64,000 bases of DNA from Paenibacillus pectinilyticus (GTDB lineage: Bacteria; Bacillota; Bacilli; Paenibacillales; NBRC-103111). The notes below the pieces were generated by a model. The model was not told the origin of the DNA. It worked only from the letters and a program-made list of their open reading frames with translations, and ran no database searches. The stretch covers positions 62,001 through 126,000 of the forward strand of contig NZ_LYPC01000010.1 in NCBI RefSeq assembly GCF_001700435.1. The letters are read 5' to 3'. Each line of letters starts with the position of its first letter. The stretch's first letter is position 1. This document shows, piece after piece, positions 55,954 to 63,569 of the stretch. Made by a program: the position numbers and the translations under genes.

Positions 55954-57000
55954 ATGCAAAGCAGAGCATTTTGGTCAAAGGTTCTAGCCCTGAGCCTCCT
56001 GCTATCTACAGTGACACCTACATCTTTTTCACATCGTACGCACTCAAAAGCTATGGCAAATGACCAAATAGCGCCTACACCAAGCTCCATCGCCCCAAAG
56101 CATACACAAGCGGAGCGGAAAGAACTTTTTGAAAAAATAAGCTTACTCTCAGGCATTCCTTGGCAATACCTAGCTGCAGTTGATCAATATGAGAAAACCA
56201 TGAATGCTTCCAAAAAAAGAACCATTCAACAACCTATCACGAACTTCTATTTCTCAGACGCGAACTGGGCCGGTAAGTTAAATCCGGATCAACAGGATAC
56301 GAATCTAAAAAGCATAGCTTTTTTCCATGGATTTGGTAAAGATGGGTCCGGTGATCGTATTGCAGATCGTGCCAACGATTTGGACGTGCTTGCAGCCATG
56401 ACTGCCATTCTAGGAAAGAACGGGACCAAAGTAGAAAACCTACAAATAAATCTTTTGAATTACTATCAGAATCCGCGAAGTGTGGAACGCATTAAACAAT
56501 TCGCTGCGATCTATGAAACTTTAGGCACCTTAGAAGCAAATGCCCATGCCTTCCCGCTCCCTGTTACTGCGGATTACTCCTATCGAAGCACTTGGGGGGA
56601 TTCTCGCGGCTGGGGGGGGCATCGTAGCCATGAAGGAACAGATCTATTTGCAGGATACGGGGTGCCAGTACGGAGTACCTGCTTTGGGATCGTTGAAATT
56701 AAAGGATGGAATCCCTATGGAGGCTGGAGGATCGGTATTCGAGATCTCAACAACATCTATCACTACTACGCGCACTTGTCGGGTTACCAAAAAAACATCA
56801 AAGTCAACGACATTGTTAAACCAGGCCAAACCATTGGATGGGTGGGGAGCTCTGGCTATGGAAAACCAGGTACCTCAGGCAAATTTCCACCCCATTTACA
56901 TTTTGGCCTTTATCGTGATAATGGTACAACGGAATGGAGTTATGATCCTTATCCTTCCTTGCGCAGATGGGAACGTGAAGATCAAAATAAGAAGAAATAA
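55954..57000 (+). CDS. M23 family peptidase, LytH-like (L-Ala-D-Glu endopeptidase)
   Basis: About 348 residues: signal peptide (to about 30), a helical middle region with ITNFYFSDANWAGKLNPD, and a C-terminal LytM zinc peptidase domain. Metal ligands: His and Asp in SHEGTDLF near 224-231 and HLH in PPHLHFG near 311-317. Position next to yunB and near lipA matches Bacillus lytH (yunA), a sporulation cortex-maturation enzyme. ATG 55954 is favoured (AGGAAGG 9 nt before); ATG 55945 overlaps that site. Confidence 0.9.
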   Translation: MQSRAFWSKVLALSLLLSTVTPTSFSHRTHSKAMANDQIAPTPSSIAPKHTQAERKELFEKISLLSGIPWQYLAAVDQYEKTMNASKKRTIQQPITNFYFSDANWAGKLNPDQQDTNLKSIAFFHGFGKDGSGDRIADRANDLDVLAAMTAILGKNGTKVENLQINLLNYYQNPRSVERIKQFAAIYETLGTLEANAHAFPLPVTADYSYRSTWGDSRGWGGHRSHEGTDLFAGYGVPVRSTCFGIVEIKGWNPYGGWRIGIRDLNNIYHYYAHLSGYQKNIKVNDIVKPGQTIGWVGSSGYGKPGTSGKFPPHLHFGLYRDNGTTEWSYDPYPSLRRWEREDQNKKK

Positions 57001-57031
57001 ACCCGTCCTACCCAGGATGGGTTTCATTTAT
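57000..57031. terminator. Hairpin terminator between lytH-like gene and yunB
   Basis: AAACCCGTCCT/AGGATGGGTTT stem (one G-T pair) with an ACCC loop; T-rich on both flanks, so probably bidirectional. Confidence 0.7.
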
Positions 57032-57039
57032 GAGGTATT

Positions 57040-57807
57040 TTAATGCTTAGTTACACCCTGTTTGGGAGTCGTAGTCGAGCTCCCCGTACTCGGTAACGTA
57101 GGAAGAGTGATACTTGGCGGACTTGCATCCTTCGTACTGCCAACAGGGTTGCCTTTATTATCGTAATAATACGTTGGGACATCCCCGACCACCAGTGAGT
57201 AAGAAATAGGAATCTCCGTTTCCACAATTTCCGTATCCGAATCGAAAGGAATAATGACCGAGACCTCCGCAACAATGTGAACATACACTTCAAACATAAC
57301 CATATTAATCCCAGCATTTTGCGTACGTGTATTTAAATCAACCTTAACACTGCCAACTGGCAACAATTTGATAGGGATATCCGGCCCAAAAGAAGCAAGA
57401 ATGGCACTATTCATGGCTTGACCAAGTGGTATATGCTCTGAAATACTTTGTAGGTTATTTAACTCCCCCTGTACAGTTCTACTTGCCTCCGAAGTAATTC
57501 TCATATGTTCATTATAATTCAACATAAAACCCGTAATTTTATTGTTATTATCCAATTTCCAATCAATTAATTGCTCTGCGTTCGTTCCTCCAGCAACATG
57601 TTCAGAGATTGCACTATTGATCGCTTGCGTAGCAATTTGCTTAATCCGCACCTTCGCCAAACTCATCAAAGGCGGTCTCAGATTCCGTTCAATAAAAATA
57701 AAAAATTGTATGCAAAACAAGACAAAGATAAGCAGACCGATCCAAAGCACCTTTTTACGGCTCGTCTTCACAGTTGGCCTGCTCCTCCATCGTCGCCTCT
57801 GCAGCAT
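57040..57807 (-). CDS. yunB: Sporulation protein YunB
   Basis: About 255 residues. Basic N-terminus, one membrane helix (about 20-40), then an extracytoplasmic domain with IKQIATQAINSAISEHV and a Pro/Ser/Thr-rich tail; matches YunB. In Bacillus yunB is a sigma-E gene required for normal spore formation. ATG 57807 is used because GGAGGGAACAGG precedes it; the frame to 57840 would add 11 residues. Confidence 0.92.
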   Translation of the reverse strand: MLQRRRWRSRPTVKTSRKKVLWIGLLIFVLFCIQFFIFIERNLRPPLMSLAKVRIKQIATQAINSAISEHVAGGTNAEQLIDWKLDNNNKITGFMLNYNEHMRITSEASRTVQGELNNLQSISEHIPLGQAMNSAILASFGPDIPIKLLPVGSVKVDLNTRTQNAGINMVMFEVYVHIVAEVSVIIPFDSDTEIVETEIPISYSLVVGDVPTYYYDNKGNPVGSTKDASPPSITLPTLPSTGSSTTTPKQGVTKH

Positions 57808-57889
57808 CCTGTTCCCTCCTTCTTCATCCCCACAGATCAACTCAAGCGCTACATTTCATTAGTACTACCTTATGCGGACATGGTATGAA

Positions 57890-58250
57890 AAAGACGATGC
57901 AATCCAACCACATACTTCCTCATTATCCCCGTCCTCTAAGCTAATTTCCCTTTCATCCTTCTCCCTCCTCCACTATCCCGCCAATCACATAATTACTAGT
58001 TATCCTCGAACCTCTATCTGATCACCCTTTACATCTATCGAACTTTCTCGTTATCCTCCATCCTTTAGCTAATTTTCCCCTAGATCCTTTCACTCCTCCA
58101 CTATCTTCCCAACCACTCAATTACTCGTTATCCCTCATCTTTTAAGATAATCTCCCTTCCATCCATCGCGCTCATCCACTATCTCGCCAACCAACTATCT
58201 ACTTGCACAACATCCACACGCCCCCTTATTATCTCCAGCCCCAACCTATC
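57890..58250. repeat. Pyrimidine-rich degenerate repeats
   Basis: The plus strand is almost free of G for about 350 bp. A loose unit containing TTATCC recurs at 57924, 58001, 58052 and 58129 (spacing 77, 51, 77) and CACTATC at 57972, 58100 and 58178. Copies are imperfect. No reading frame with a ribosome site and no promoter stand out, so the 57808-58397 gap otherwise holds only the promoter of the next gene. Confidence 0.7.
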
Positions 58251-58284
58251 GGCACTATCCCGTTGACTCAGATGAAAACAATTT

Positions 58285-58304
58285 AATAAATTTACAAATT
58301 TATT
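58285..58304. other. AT-rich palindrome upstream of the transposase-derived gene
   Basis: AATAAATTT-AC-AAATTTATT is a 9-2-9 inverted repeat just before the -35. A separate inverted pair ATGAAAACAA (58272-58281) and TTGTTTTCAT (58358-58367) brackets the promoter. Possible operators or remnants of an element end. Confidence 0.5.
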
Positions 58305-58312
58305 CCAAAATA

Positions 58313-58341
58313 TTGAAATAAGATCGTATGTTTGATATAAT
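58313..58341 (+). promoter_or_regulatory. Sigma-A promoter of the transposase-derived gene
   Basis: TTGAAA (58313-58318), 17-bp spacer, TATAAT (58336-58341), about 57 bp before the ATG; a near-consensus promoter. Confidence 0.8.
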
Positions 58342-58397
58342 AAACAAACAGGAACACTTGTTTTCATATCATTAATATCTGTCGGAGGAGAATATTT

Positions 58398-59279
58398 ATG
58401 GATTGGTCAAAATTAACCTATGAACAGTTTCATACGAAGTTTTCCTCTGAGGATGCATGTATCGATTTTCTAATTCAACTCAAATGGCCAAAAGGCTTTC
58501 GTTGCCCACGTTGTGACCATCGCCATGCTTATATAACATCTACTCGACGTCTACCTTTGTATGAATGTTCTCACTGTTGTCATCAGGTGTCCTTGCTCTC
58601 AGGTACGATCATGGAGGGGTCTAGAACTCGACTTTCTAAATGGTTATTAGCGATTTTTCTGATATCGAGCACGCCCTCAGGCACGACGGCAATGAAACTT
58701 TCACAGCTAATTCAGGTTACGTATAAAACTGCCTGGTTAATCCTACATAAAATCCGTACTTCCATACACCTAGCTGATAACCAACGCCCGTTGACAGGAT
58801 CAGTTCAAATTAACTCTGCTATTTATGGCAGACCCTTTAACCCTTCTGTTCATAAGCATCCCCAAGAACACCTCCTACTTGTAGGCTCCTCACTCGATCA
58901 TTCAGGTGTTACGCCCACGACAACAGTCAAAATCAAACAAGTCACTCCCTCAAGTCCTACTAACAAACACATCACTCGTTTCGACACAATTAACTTCCAA
59001 CAACAACATATCAACCCAAACGCAGATAAAATTGAAATCGTTACTGGATTCTTCACGTCTAAACGTCAACGCCCCCTACTCGAAATCGCAAAACAAGCAA
59101 GCACTTGGATCAATTCGACCTTCCATGGCATCGGATCGAAGCATCTTCAATCCTATTTGGACGAATTTTGTTATCGAATAAATCTTACTGCTTCGAGCGT
59201 GCCTATCTTTGATCACCTAGTCCAACTCTGTATGAATATTCCTAAAGCAATTCCCAAACCTTTATGCCAAGCAGCCTAA
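58398..59279 (+). CDS. IS1595/ISXO2-type transposase-derived protein lacking the DDE core
   Basis: 293 residues. The N-terminal zinc ribbon is intact (Cys36, Cys39, Cys57, Cys60) and is followed by the RLSKWLLAIFLI and YKTAWLILHKIR segments of IS1595-family transposases. The C-terminal HGIGSKHLQSYLDEFCYRIN is also family-like. However, the first catalytic block, usually GEVEVDETYIGG, reads GSVQINSAIYG near 133-143, and the segment carrying the second Asp and the final Glu is missing. No terminal inverted repeats were seen. GTCGGAGGAG precedes the ATG. It may be a domesticated DNA-binding protein, or a decaying element. Confidence 0.8.
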   Translation: MDWSKLTYEQFHTKFSSEDACIDFLIQLKWPKGFRCPRCDHRHAYITSTRRLPLYECSHCCHQVSLLSGTIMEGSRTRLSKWLLAIFLISSTPSGTTAMKLSQLIQVTYKTAWLILHKIRTSIHLADNQRPLTGSVQINSAIYGRPFNPSVHKHPQEHLLLVGSSLDHSGVTPTTTVKIKQVTPSSPTNKHITRFDTINFQQQHINPNADKIEIVTGFFTSKRQRPLLEIAKQASTWINSTFHGIGSKHLQSYLDEFCYRINLTASSVPIFDHLVQLCMNIPKAIPKPLCQAA

Positions 59280-59344
59280 CTAAACACTTAGGTCTATCTT
59301 AGTACACCCATTTTTACTCCAAAGTACTTTAGAGTGCAGCTCCA

Positions 59345-59428
59345 TATCCTTATCCTTATCCTTATCCTTATCCTTATCCTTATCCTTATCCTTATCCTTA
59401 TCCTTATCCTTATCCTTATCCTTATCCT
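59345..59428 (+). repeat. Perfect hexanucleotide tandem repeat (TATCCT x14)
   Basis: Fourteen exact copies of TATCCT, 84 bp. The unit contains the TTATCC word that recurs in the pyrimidine-rich block on the other side of the transposase-derived gene. No gene covers it; copy number is likely to vary between strains. Confidence 0.97.
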
Positions 59429-59552
59429 TTTTCATTTCCATTTCACTCTACTTTAGAAATCCCCATAAAAATTTCATACAATTTCAATACATGTTCTATA
59501 ACTCTGTTTTAGTTTACATATACACAGTTACGCTTTCTTCTGAGCTAAGGGG

Positions 59553-59700
59553 ATAGTGCTAATAGAAAAATGTTCGTAGAATAAGTCACTTGCGGCTAAA
59601 TATGCGTTGCGTGTAAGGTGGAGAGCTCAACGTTGGTGCGAACGTATGAAGCGTATTGCTTCGGATTATCGGAAACGAGGTGAGCTTCGTGAGGAAGCTG
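59553..59700 (+). other. Structured G-rich non-coding island
   Basis: After AT/CT-rich flanks the plus strand turns G-rich, with three tight hairpins: ACGTT/AACGT (59630-59645), GAAGC/GCTTC (59648-59662) and AGCTTC/GAAGCT (59683-59699). No supported reading frame. It recalls the folded 5' part of a group II intron or another structured RNA, but no diagnostic motif was confirmed. It occupies most of the 59280-59845 gap together with the hexanucleotide repeat and the inverted repeat after it. Confidence 0.4.
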
Positions 59701-59735
59701 GGGTTTACGATACTTGGAGGGGTAATCGTTCAAAA

Positions 59736-59827
59736 TGTAAAAAGCTTTCGCCCCCATCATTGGTGGACATCCCCCTGTTTACTTAACGGGGATCTTACCA
59801 CTGTGATGGTTCTTAAAGCTTTTTACA
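59736..59827. repeat. 92-bp inverted repeat, probably terminator for the CYTH-like operon
   Basis: Perfect 13-bp ends TGTAAAAAGCTTT/AAAGCTTTTTACA enclose a second stem (CCATCA..ATCCCC with GGGGAT..TGATGG). Minus-strand transcripts from the CYTH-like genes would meet it 19 bp after their stop, with TTTTTACA in the far arm. It could equally be a small MITE-like insertion; no target duplication is evident. Confidence 0.65.
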
Positions 59828-59845
59828 TCCGGCATTCAGTTGCTG

Positions 59846-61498
59846 CTAATGTGTGGATGGAACGAGTGCCGTACCACCAAGACCGCTTGGTGTGCTGCTT
59901 GTTTTGGTAATAGCGATTTTGTCTACCATTGCGCCGTCTTCTCTGACTTTGATATACAACGTATGTGTACCTGTTGACAATGAAAGTGAGCTGCTCGGCT
60001 TTTTCCAAGCCCAAGTACCACTGCTGCCTGTTGTTACTTGGTAGTTGCTGCCTGAATCAACAGCTACATTGAAGCTGTCTGAGCTGCCATCTGGGCCAGT
60101 TGAAAGCAAGTAAATGTAGAAAGAGCCGCCGTTGGTTACTTCCAGGTCATATTTGAGGTAGTTGGCATCACTATCTCCGGAACCATTTGCTGTTTGCATG
60201 TTAGCAGTTCCCGAACAGGCGGAACAAGTTGTTTGTGTGAATGTTCCTGTTTTGGCCGTATACGTTTCGGCTTCCAAATAGGAGACCGAACTTCCATTAA
60301 TATTGTAGTATAGTGATCCTGTACCCGTACCGCCACTTGCAGGTGTTGTAACGGAAGCGACAGTACTTGCAGATGACGCGTTCCCAGCTGCATCTTTGGC
60401 AATGACGGTGTAACTATACGCTGTAGAGGCCGTAAGTCCGGAATCGCTATAAGCAGTTGTCGTGGAGGTACCGATTTTGGAACCATTACGATACACGTCA
60501 TAGCTAGTTACAGCCACATTATCCGTCGCTGCTGTCCATCCAAGCTGTACTTGTGTGCTTGATGTCGCCGTTGCTGTTAACCCAGCTGGTACAGAAGGTG
60601 CTGTCGTATCTGGCGTTGGAGCTGTTGGTGCATAACGTTCCATGATTAAACTTGTTTTTAGCACATCAGTCTGGACTAACCAGCCCTTCGTCGAGAGTGT
60701 ATTGATCAGATCTGTGCGCGCACTTGTTGCTTCACTTAGCGTATCTGCTTTAAACGAAGCTTCAACGATGTCTTCCGTTCCTGTTTTAGCTGCATTTAGA
60801 ATGGTCCACACTTCGATATCTAATTCCAAGCCATCGATCGTACCTTCATATCTTTTGAAATCGATAGGTCCATAGATCACTGAATTGTTCAATTGGGTTG
60901 TTCCCCAGCCTGAGCTGGTCCAGTTTTTGAACTGGCTAGGCGCATTAGAAACGGAGACGGACTGGGAACTTGCCAGGTTAGGGGCATTGAGTCCACTGCC
61001 ACTGAAACCAGAGACGGTTACATCTTTTTCATACTGAACGCTTAATGTTTGTTTACTGATGGTCCAGTCAACTTGGAACTCAAATCCTGATGCTGAGCTG
61101 TTCAAGCCATCGTTCGCTGCGGTTGTCAACGCACCATTGATATCCCCGTTTGTGATTGGGTATCGCTTTTTGAATTGTAATTGATGCGTACTGTCCGTAC
61201 TTTTTTTACGAATACGATCGCTCCAACCTTGAGCATCCATCGTTTTAGATGCTGTATCCATGTATTGAACGCGATAGCTTTTATATGAGGACCCCGTGCC
61301 AAATTGACTACGAACGCTACTAATTAAATTGTGGCTACCGTCCACAACGATACTTGGATCTAAATTAAATTTCACTTCATAGTTAGGTGTACCGTTGGCT
61401 GCAAATGCTTGCTTAGGAGAGAGAACTCCACCTGTTAGCAGTATAGCCGCTGCTGTTGAAGCGAGGATAACTTTGGACATTTTGTTCATTTGAAACAT
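59846..61498 (-). CDS. Secreted CYTH-like protein with FN3 and carbohydrate-binding modules
   Basis: 550 residues. Signal peptide to about residue 33 (ending AFA-ANG). Residues 38-292 resemble the CYTH/triphosphate-tunnel fold: YEVKFNLDP (ExK), VQYMDTASKTMDAQGWSDRIRKK (the YFDT...LRIR pattern), LQFKKRYPI, DIEVWTIL and DIVEASFKAD with basic/acidic residues alternating as in tunnel strands. Then a fibronectin type III domain (about 300-385) and a C-terminal CBM6/35-like beta module (about 396-530, with YLEAETYTAKTG and GTHTLYIKVREDG). CYTH enzymes act on triphosphates or polyphosphate; here the protein is exported and glycan-targeted. Function inferred, not known. It lies 31 bp after its paralogue. 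Confidence 0.8.
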   Translation of the reverse strand: MFQMNKMSKVILASTAAAILLTGGVLSPKQAFAANGTPNYEVKFNLDPSIVVDGSHNLISSVRSQFGTGSSYKSYRVQYMDTASKTMDAQGWSDRIRKKSTDSTHQLQFKKRYPITNGDINGALTTAANDGLNSSASGFEFQVDWTISKQTLSVQYEKDVTVSGFSGSGLNAPNLASSQSVSVSNAPSQFKNWTSSGWGTTQLNNSVIYGPIDFKRYEGTIDGLELDIEVWTILNAAKTGTEDIVEASFKADTLSEATSARTDLINTLSTKGWLVQTDVLKTSLIMERYAPTAPTPDTTAPSVPAGLTATATSSTQVQLGWTAATDNVAVTSYDVYRNGSKIGTSTTTAYSDSGLTASTAYSYTVIAKDAAGNASSASTVASVTTPASGGTGTGSLYYNINGSSVSYLEAETYTAKTGTFTQTTCSACSGTANMQTANGSGDSDANYLKYDLEVTNGGSFYIYLLSTGPDGSSDSFNVAVDSGSNYQVTTGSSGTWAWKKPSSSLSLSTGTHTLYIKVREDGAMVDKIAITKTSSTPSGLGGTALVPSTH

Positions 61499-61529
61499 AG
61501 AAATAACATCTCCTCACTATTTTTTGATA

Positions 61530-62393
61530 TTAATAACGATCCATAATTAGTTGAGTCTTTAATGAATCTTGCGCCAAAAACCAACCTTTACCTTGTAGAT
61601 ACGTAACTAATTCATCATGTTTGGACGATGCTGTTGATTGACTATCTGTTTTGAAAGAAGCTTCTACTATGTATTCTGTCCCCGTTCCCGCTGCATTAAG
61701 AATCGGCCACACCTCGATATAGAGCTGCTGTCCACTCCAAGTACCGACGGAACGCTTTGCCAGAACTGGCCCATAGATGCGTGAAGAAGAAAGCTTACTT
61801 GTTCCCCACCCACTGGATACCCAGTTATTAAATTTATCCGGTGCGTTATTAATAAGTAAACTGCGAGAATCCGCTTGATTCGGAAGATCCATACCACTAT
61901 AACCCGATTTACTGCCTGATTTAGTACGTGTGATACTTAGTGTTTTCTTTTGATAACCCCACTCAATTTGCGCTTCGTAACTTGTGTCTCCTGAGTTGAA
62001 GCCCTGTGTATTAGCTAAAGTAAGAGCTCCATTAATGTCATTACCCGTAATGGCATATCTTTTTTTATAGCTAAGTTCAAAGTCACTCTCACCTTCGGTT
62101 TTACGAATTCTTGGGCTCCATCCATTGTTGTAAATGTCTTCTGCGTTCGTGTCTAGAAATTGTACATTCATCTTCGTGACTGTGTCCGGCATGCCAAATG
62201 CTGCTTTCACGCTGCTAGTCAGCTTGAAATCGGATCCAAGTACGACACTTGGATTTAGGAGAAGCTTAACCTCGTAATTCGGAACCATGTTGCTGGCTGC
62301 GCTCGCTGACTTCGGTGCGCCGAAAGTACCTGTTAATAAGCTAGTTCCCACTACAGCGACCATCATGACAGTCATCACATTTTTCTTCAACAT
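61530..62393 (-). CDS. Secreted CYTH-like protein, single domain
   Basis: About 287 residues, paralogue of the N-terminal half of the next gene. Signal peptide to about 33 (SASA-ASN). CYTH-like pattern: NYEVKLLLNP, VQFLDTNAEDIYNNGWSPRIRK, ELSYKKRYAI, YEAQIEWGYQKKTLSITR, LYIEVWPIL and EYIVEASFK. No FN3 or CBM. First gene of the two-gene unit; AGAGGAGATG lies before the start (GTG 62396 or ATG 62393). Function unknown; see findings. Confidence 0.8.
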   Translation of the reverse strand: MLKKNVMTVMMVAVVGTSLLTGTFGAPKSASAASNMVPNYEVKLLLNPSVVLGSDFKLTSSVKAAFGMPDTVTKMNVQFLDTNAEDIYNNGWSPRIRKTEGESDFELSYKKRYAITGNDINGALTLANTQGFNSGDTSYEAQIEWGYQKKTLSITRTKSGSKSGYSGMDLPNQADSRSLLINNAPDKFNNWVSSGWGTSKLSSSRIYGPVLAKRSVGTWSGQQLYIEVWPILNAAGTGTEYIVEASFKTDSQSTASSKHDELVTYLQGKGWFLAQDSLKTQLIMDRY

Positions 62394-62497
62394 CACTTCA
62401 TCTCCTCTACACTTTTAGAAAGTTTTCTTGACGTCCTGAGCATAAAGGAGTTTTGTTTGCAGATTGTCATCTAGATTTGTGCTTTTTGTAAATGGAA

Positions 62498-63397
62498 TTA
62501 AATCCCTCTAACTGCATCTTGCAAACTGGATAAGAAGCTGTCAAAGACTGATGAGCGAATACGATCCGCATTGTAGGTGAAATAAATATAGCGTCGCAGA
62601 GGATTTTGCGGAATACTTCTATAGCTTACTTCGCCTCTTTGCAATTCTTTGGCGATCGCAATTTTTGAAATAATCGAAACACTCTCCCCTGTCATAACCG
62701 CTTGCTTTATCGCTTCTAAGGAGTCCATCTCCATTACTGGCTTGAGTTTGACTCCTAATGTTTTAGCCCAATTTAGCGTCATGGTTCGTGTGCTCGATTC
62801 TTGCCCGTGCAGAATGAAAGGCACATCGTTTAAAAATTCAGGATGAAGTATTTCTTGTCTAGCAAAGCGATGTTTCGGATTAAAGAAGAAAACGAGCTCA
62901 TCCTCGCAAAGCGTTTCACCGACCAACGGTGACCATTGAAAAGGCTCGGCCGACATGATGCCAATATCAATTTCATGATTGAGCAGCATTTCTTTAATAA
63001 AAGGGGTTGGTCTCACGGTAAGTGAAACGGAAATATGCGGAAACCGCTCTGAGAATGCACTGAGCATTTCCGGAAGTATATAGGTGCCCGGCACCGAACT
63101 TGCTCCTATTTTTAAATGACCACTGCCTCGCTCATCGAACTCCTTGACCACCCGTTCTGCCTCCTGAACTAAGGCGTTGATCTTCTTAGCGTAATGATTC
63201 AAAGATTGCCCCGCTTCGGTTAGATGGACTTTTCCGCCCCGCGAGTAGAACAATTGTACCCCTAGCTCTTGCTCCATCGATTTCATATGAAAGGATACTG
63301 TGGGCTGTTTGAGACCTAATTGCTCAGCTACAGCTGTGATTCGTTTGTGCTTATCCAAAAGTTCAATGACTTGAAGCTTTAACAAATTCCAATTCAT
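62498..63397 (-). CDS. LysR-family transcriptional regulator
   Basis: 299 residues. N-terminal winged helix with AVAEQLGLKQPTVSFHMKSMEQELG near 22-46, then a periplasmic-binding-like effector domain (GHLKIGASSVPGTYILPEML near 92-111). Similar in layout to CysL/CbbR-type regulators. It is divergent from an ABC ATPase gene and probably controls it; the effector is unknown. ATG 63397 follows GGAAGAGGGATGAG. Confidence 0.92.
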   Translation of the reverse strand: MNWNLLKLQVIELLDKHKRITAVAEQLGLKQPTVSFHMKSMEQELGVQLFYSRGGKVHLTEAGQSLNHYAKKINALVQEAERVVKEFDERGSGHLKIGASSVPGTYILPEMLSAFSERFPHISVSLTVRPTPFIKEMLLNHEIDIGIMSAEPFQWSPLVGETLCEDELVFFFNPKHRFARQEILHPEFLNDVPFILHGQESSTRTMTLNWAKTLGVKLKPVMEMDSLEAIKQAVMTGESVSIISKIAIAKELQRGEVSYRSIPQNPLRRYIYFTYNADRIRSSVFDSFLSSLQDAVRGI

Positions 63398-63438
63398 TAC
63401 TCATCCCTCTTCCGTGTTCAGCCTATGTGGGTTTCATT

Positions 63439-63453
63439 ATAGAAAAAATCTAT
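63439..63453. promoter_or_regulatory. LysR-type dyad overlapping the lysR -10
   Basis: ATAGA-AAAAA-TCTAT is an interrupted palindrome of the T-N11-A class. It overlaps a minus-strand TATAAT (63436-63441), which fits autorepression and control of the divergent gene. Confidence 0.55.
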
Positions 63454-63569
63454 GGAGATGAATAGATAGACAACAAAAACTTAACATTCTATTTACGTCT
63501 CACTAACACTAAGTTGATGATCGCCCCCTAAACTAAAGGTGAGATCAAAAGCACGGAAGGAAGCATGCG

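Noticed and set aside
57890..58250. Possible CRISPR array
   Set aside because: Repeats are imperfect with irregular spacing (77, 51, 77), there are no unique spacers of constant length and no cas genes.
58398..59279. Functional insertion sequence
   Set aside because: The DDE core is absent and no terminal inverted repeats or target duplications were found.
59345..59428. Possible CRISPR or iteron origin
   Set aside because: Pure hexanucleotide tandem repeat without spacers; no replication gene nearby.
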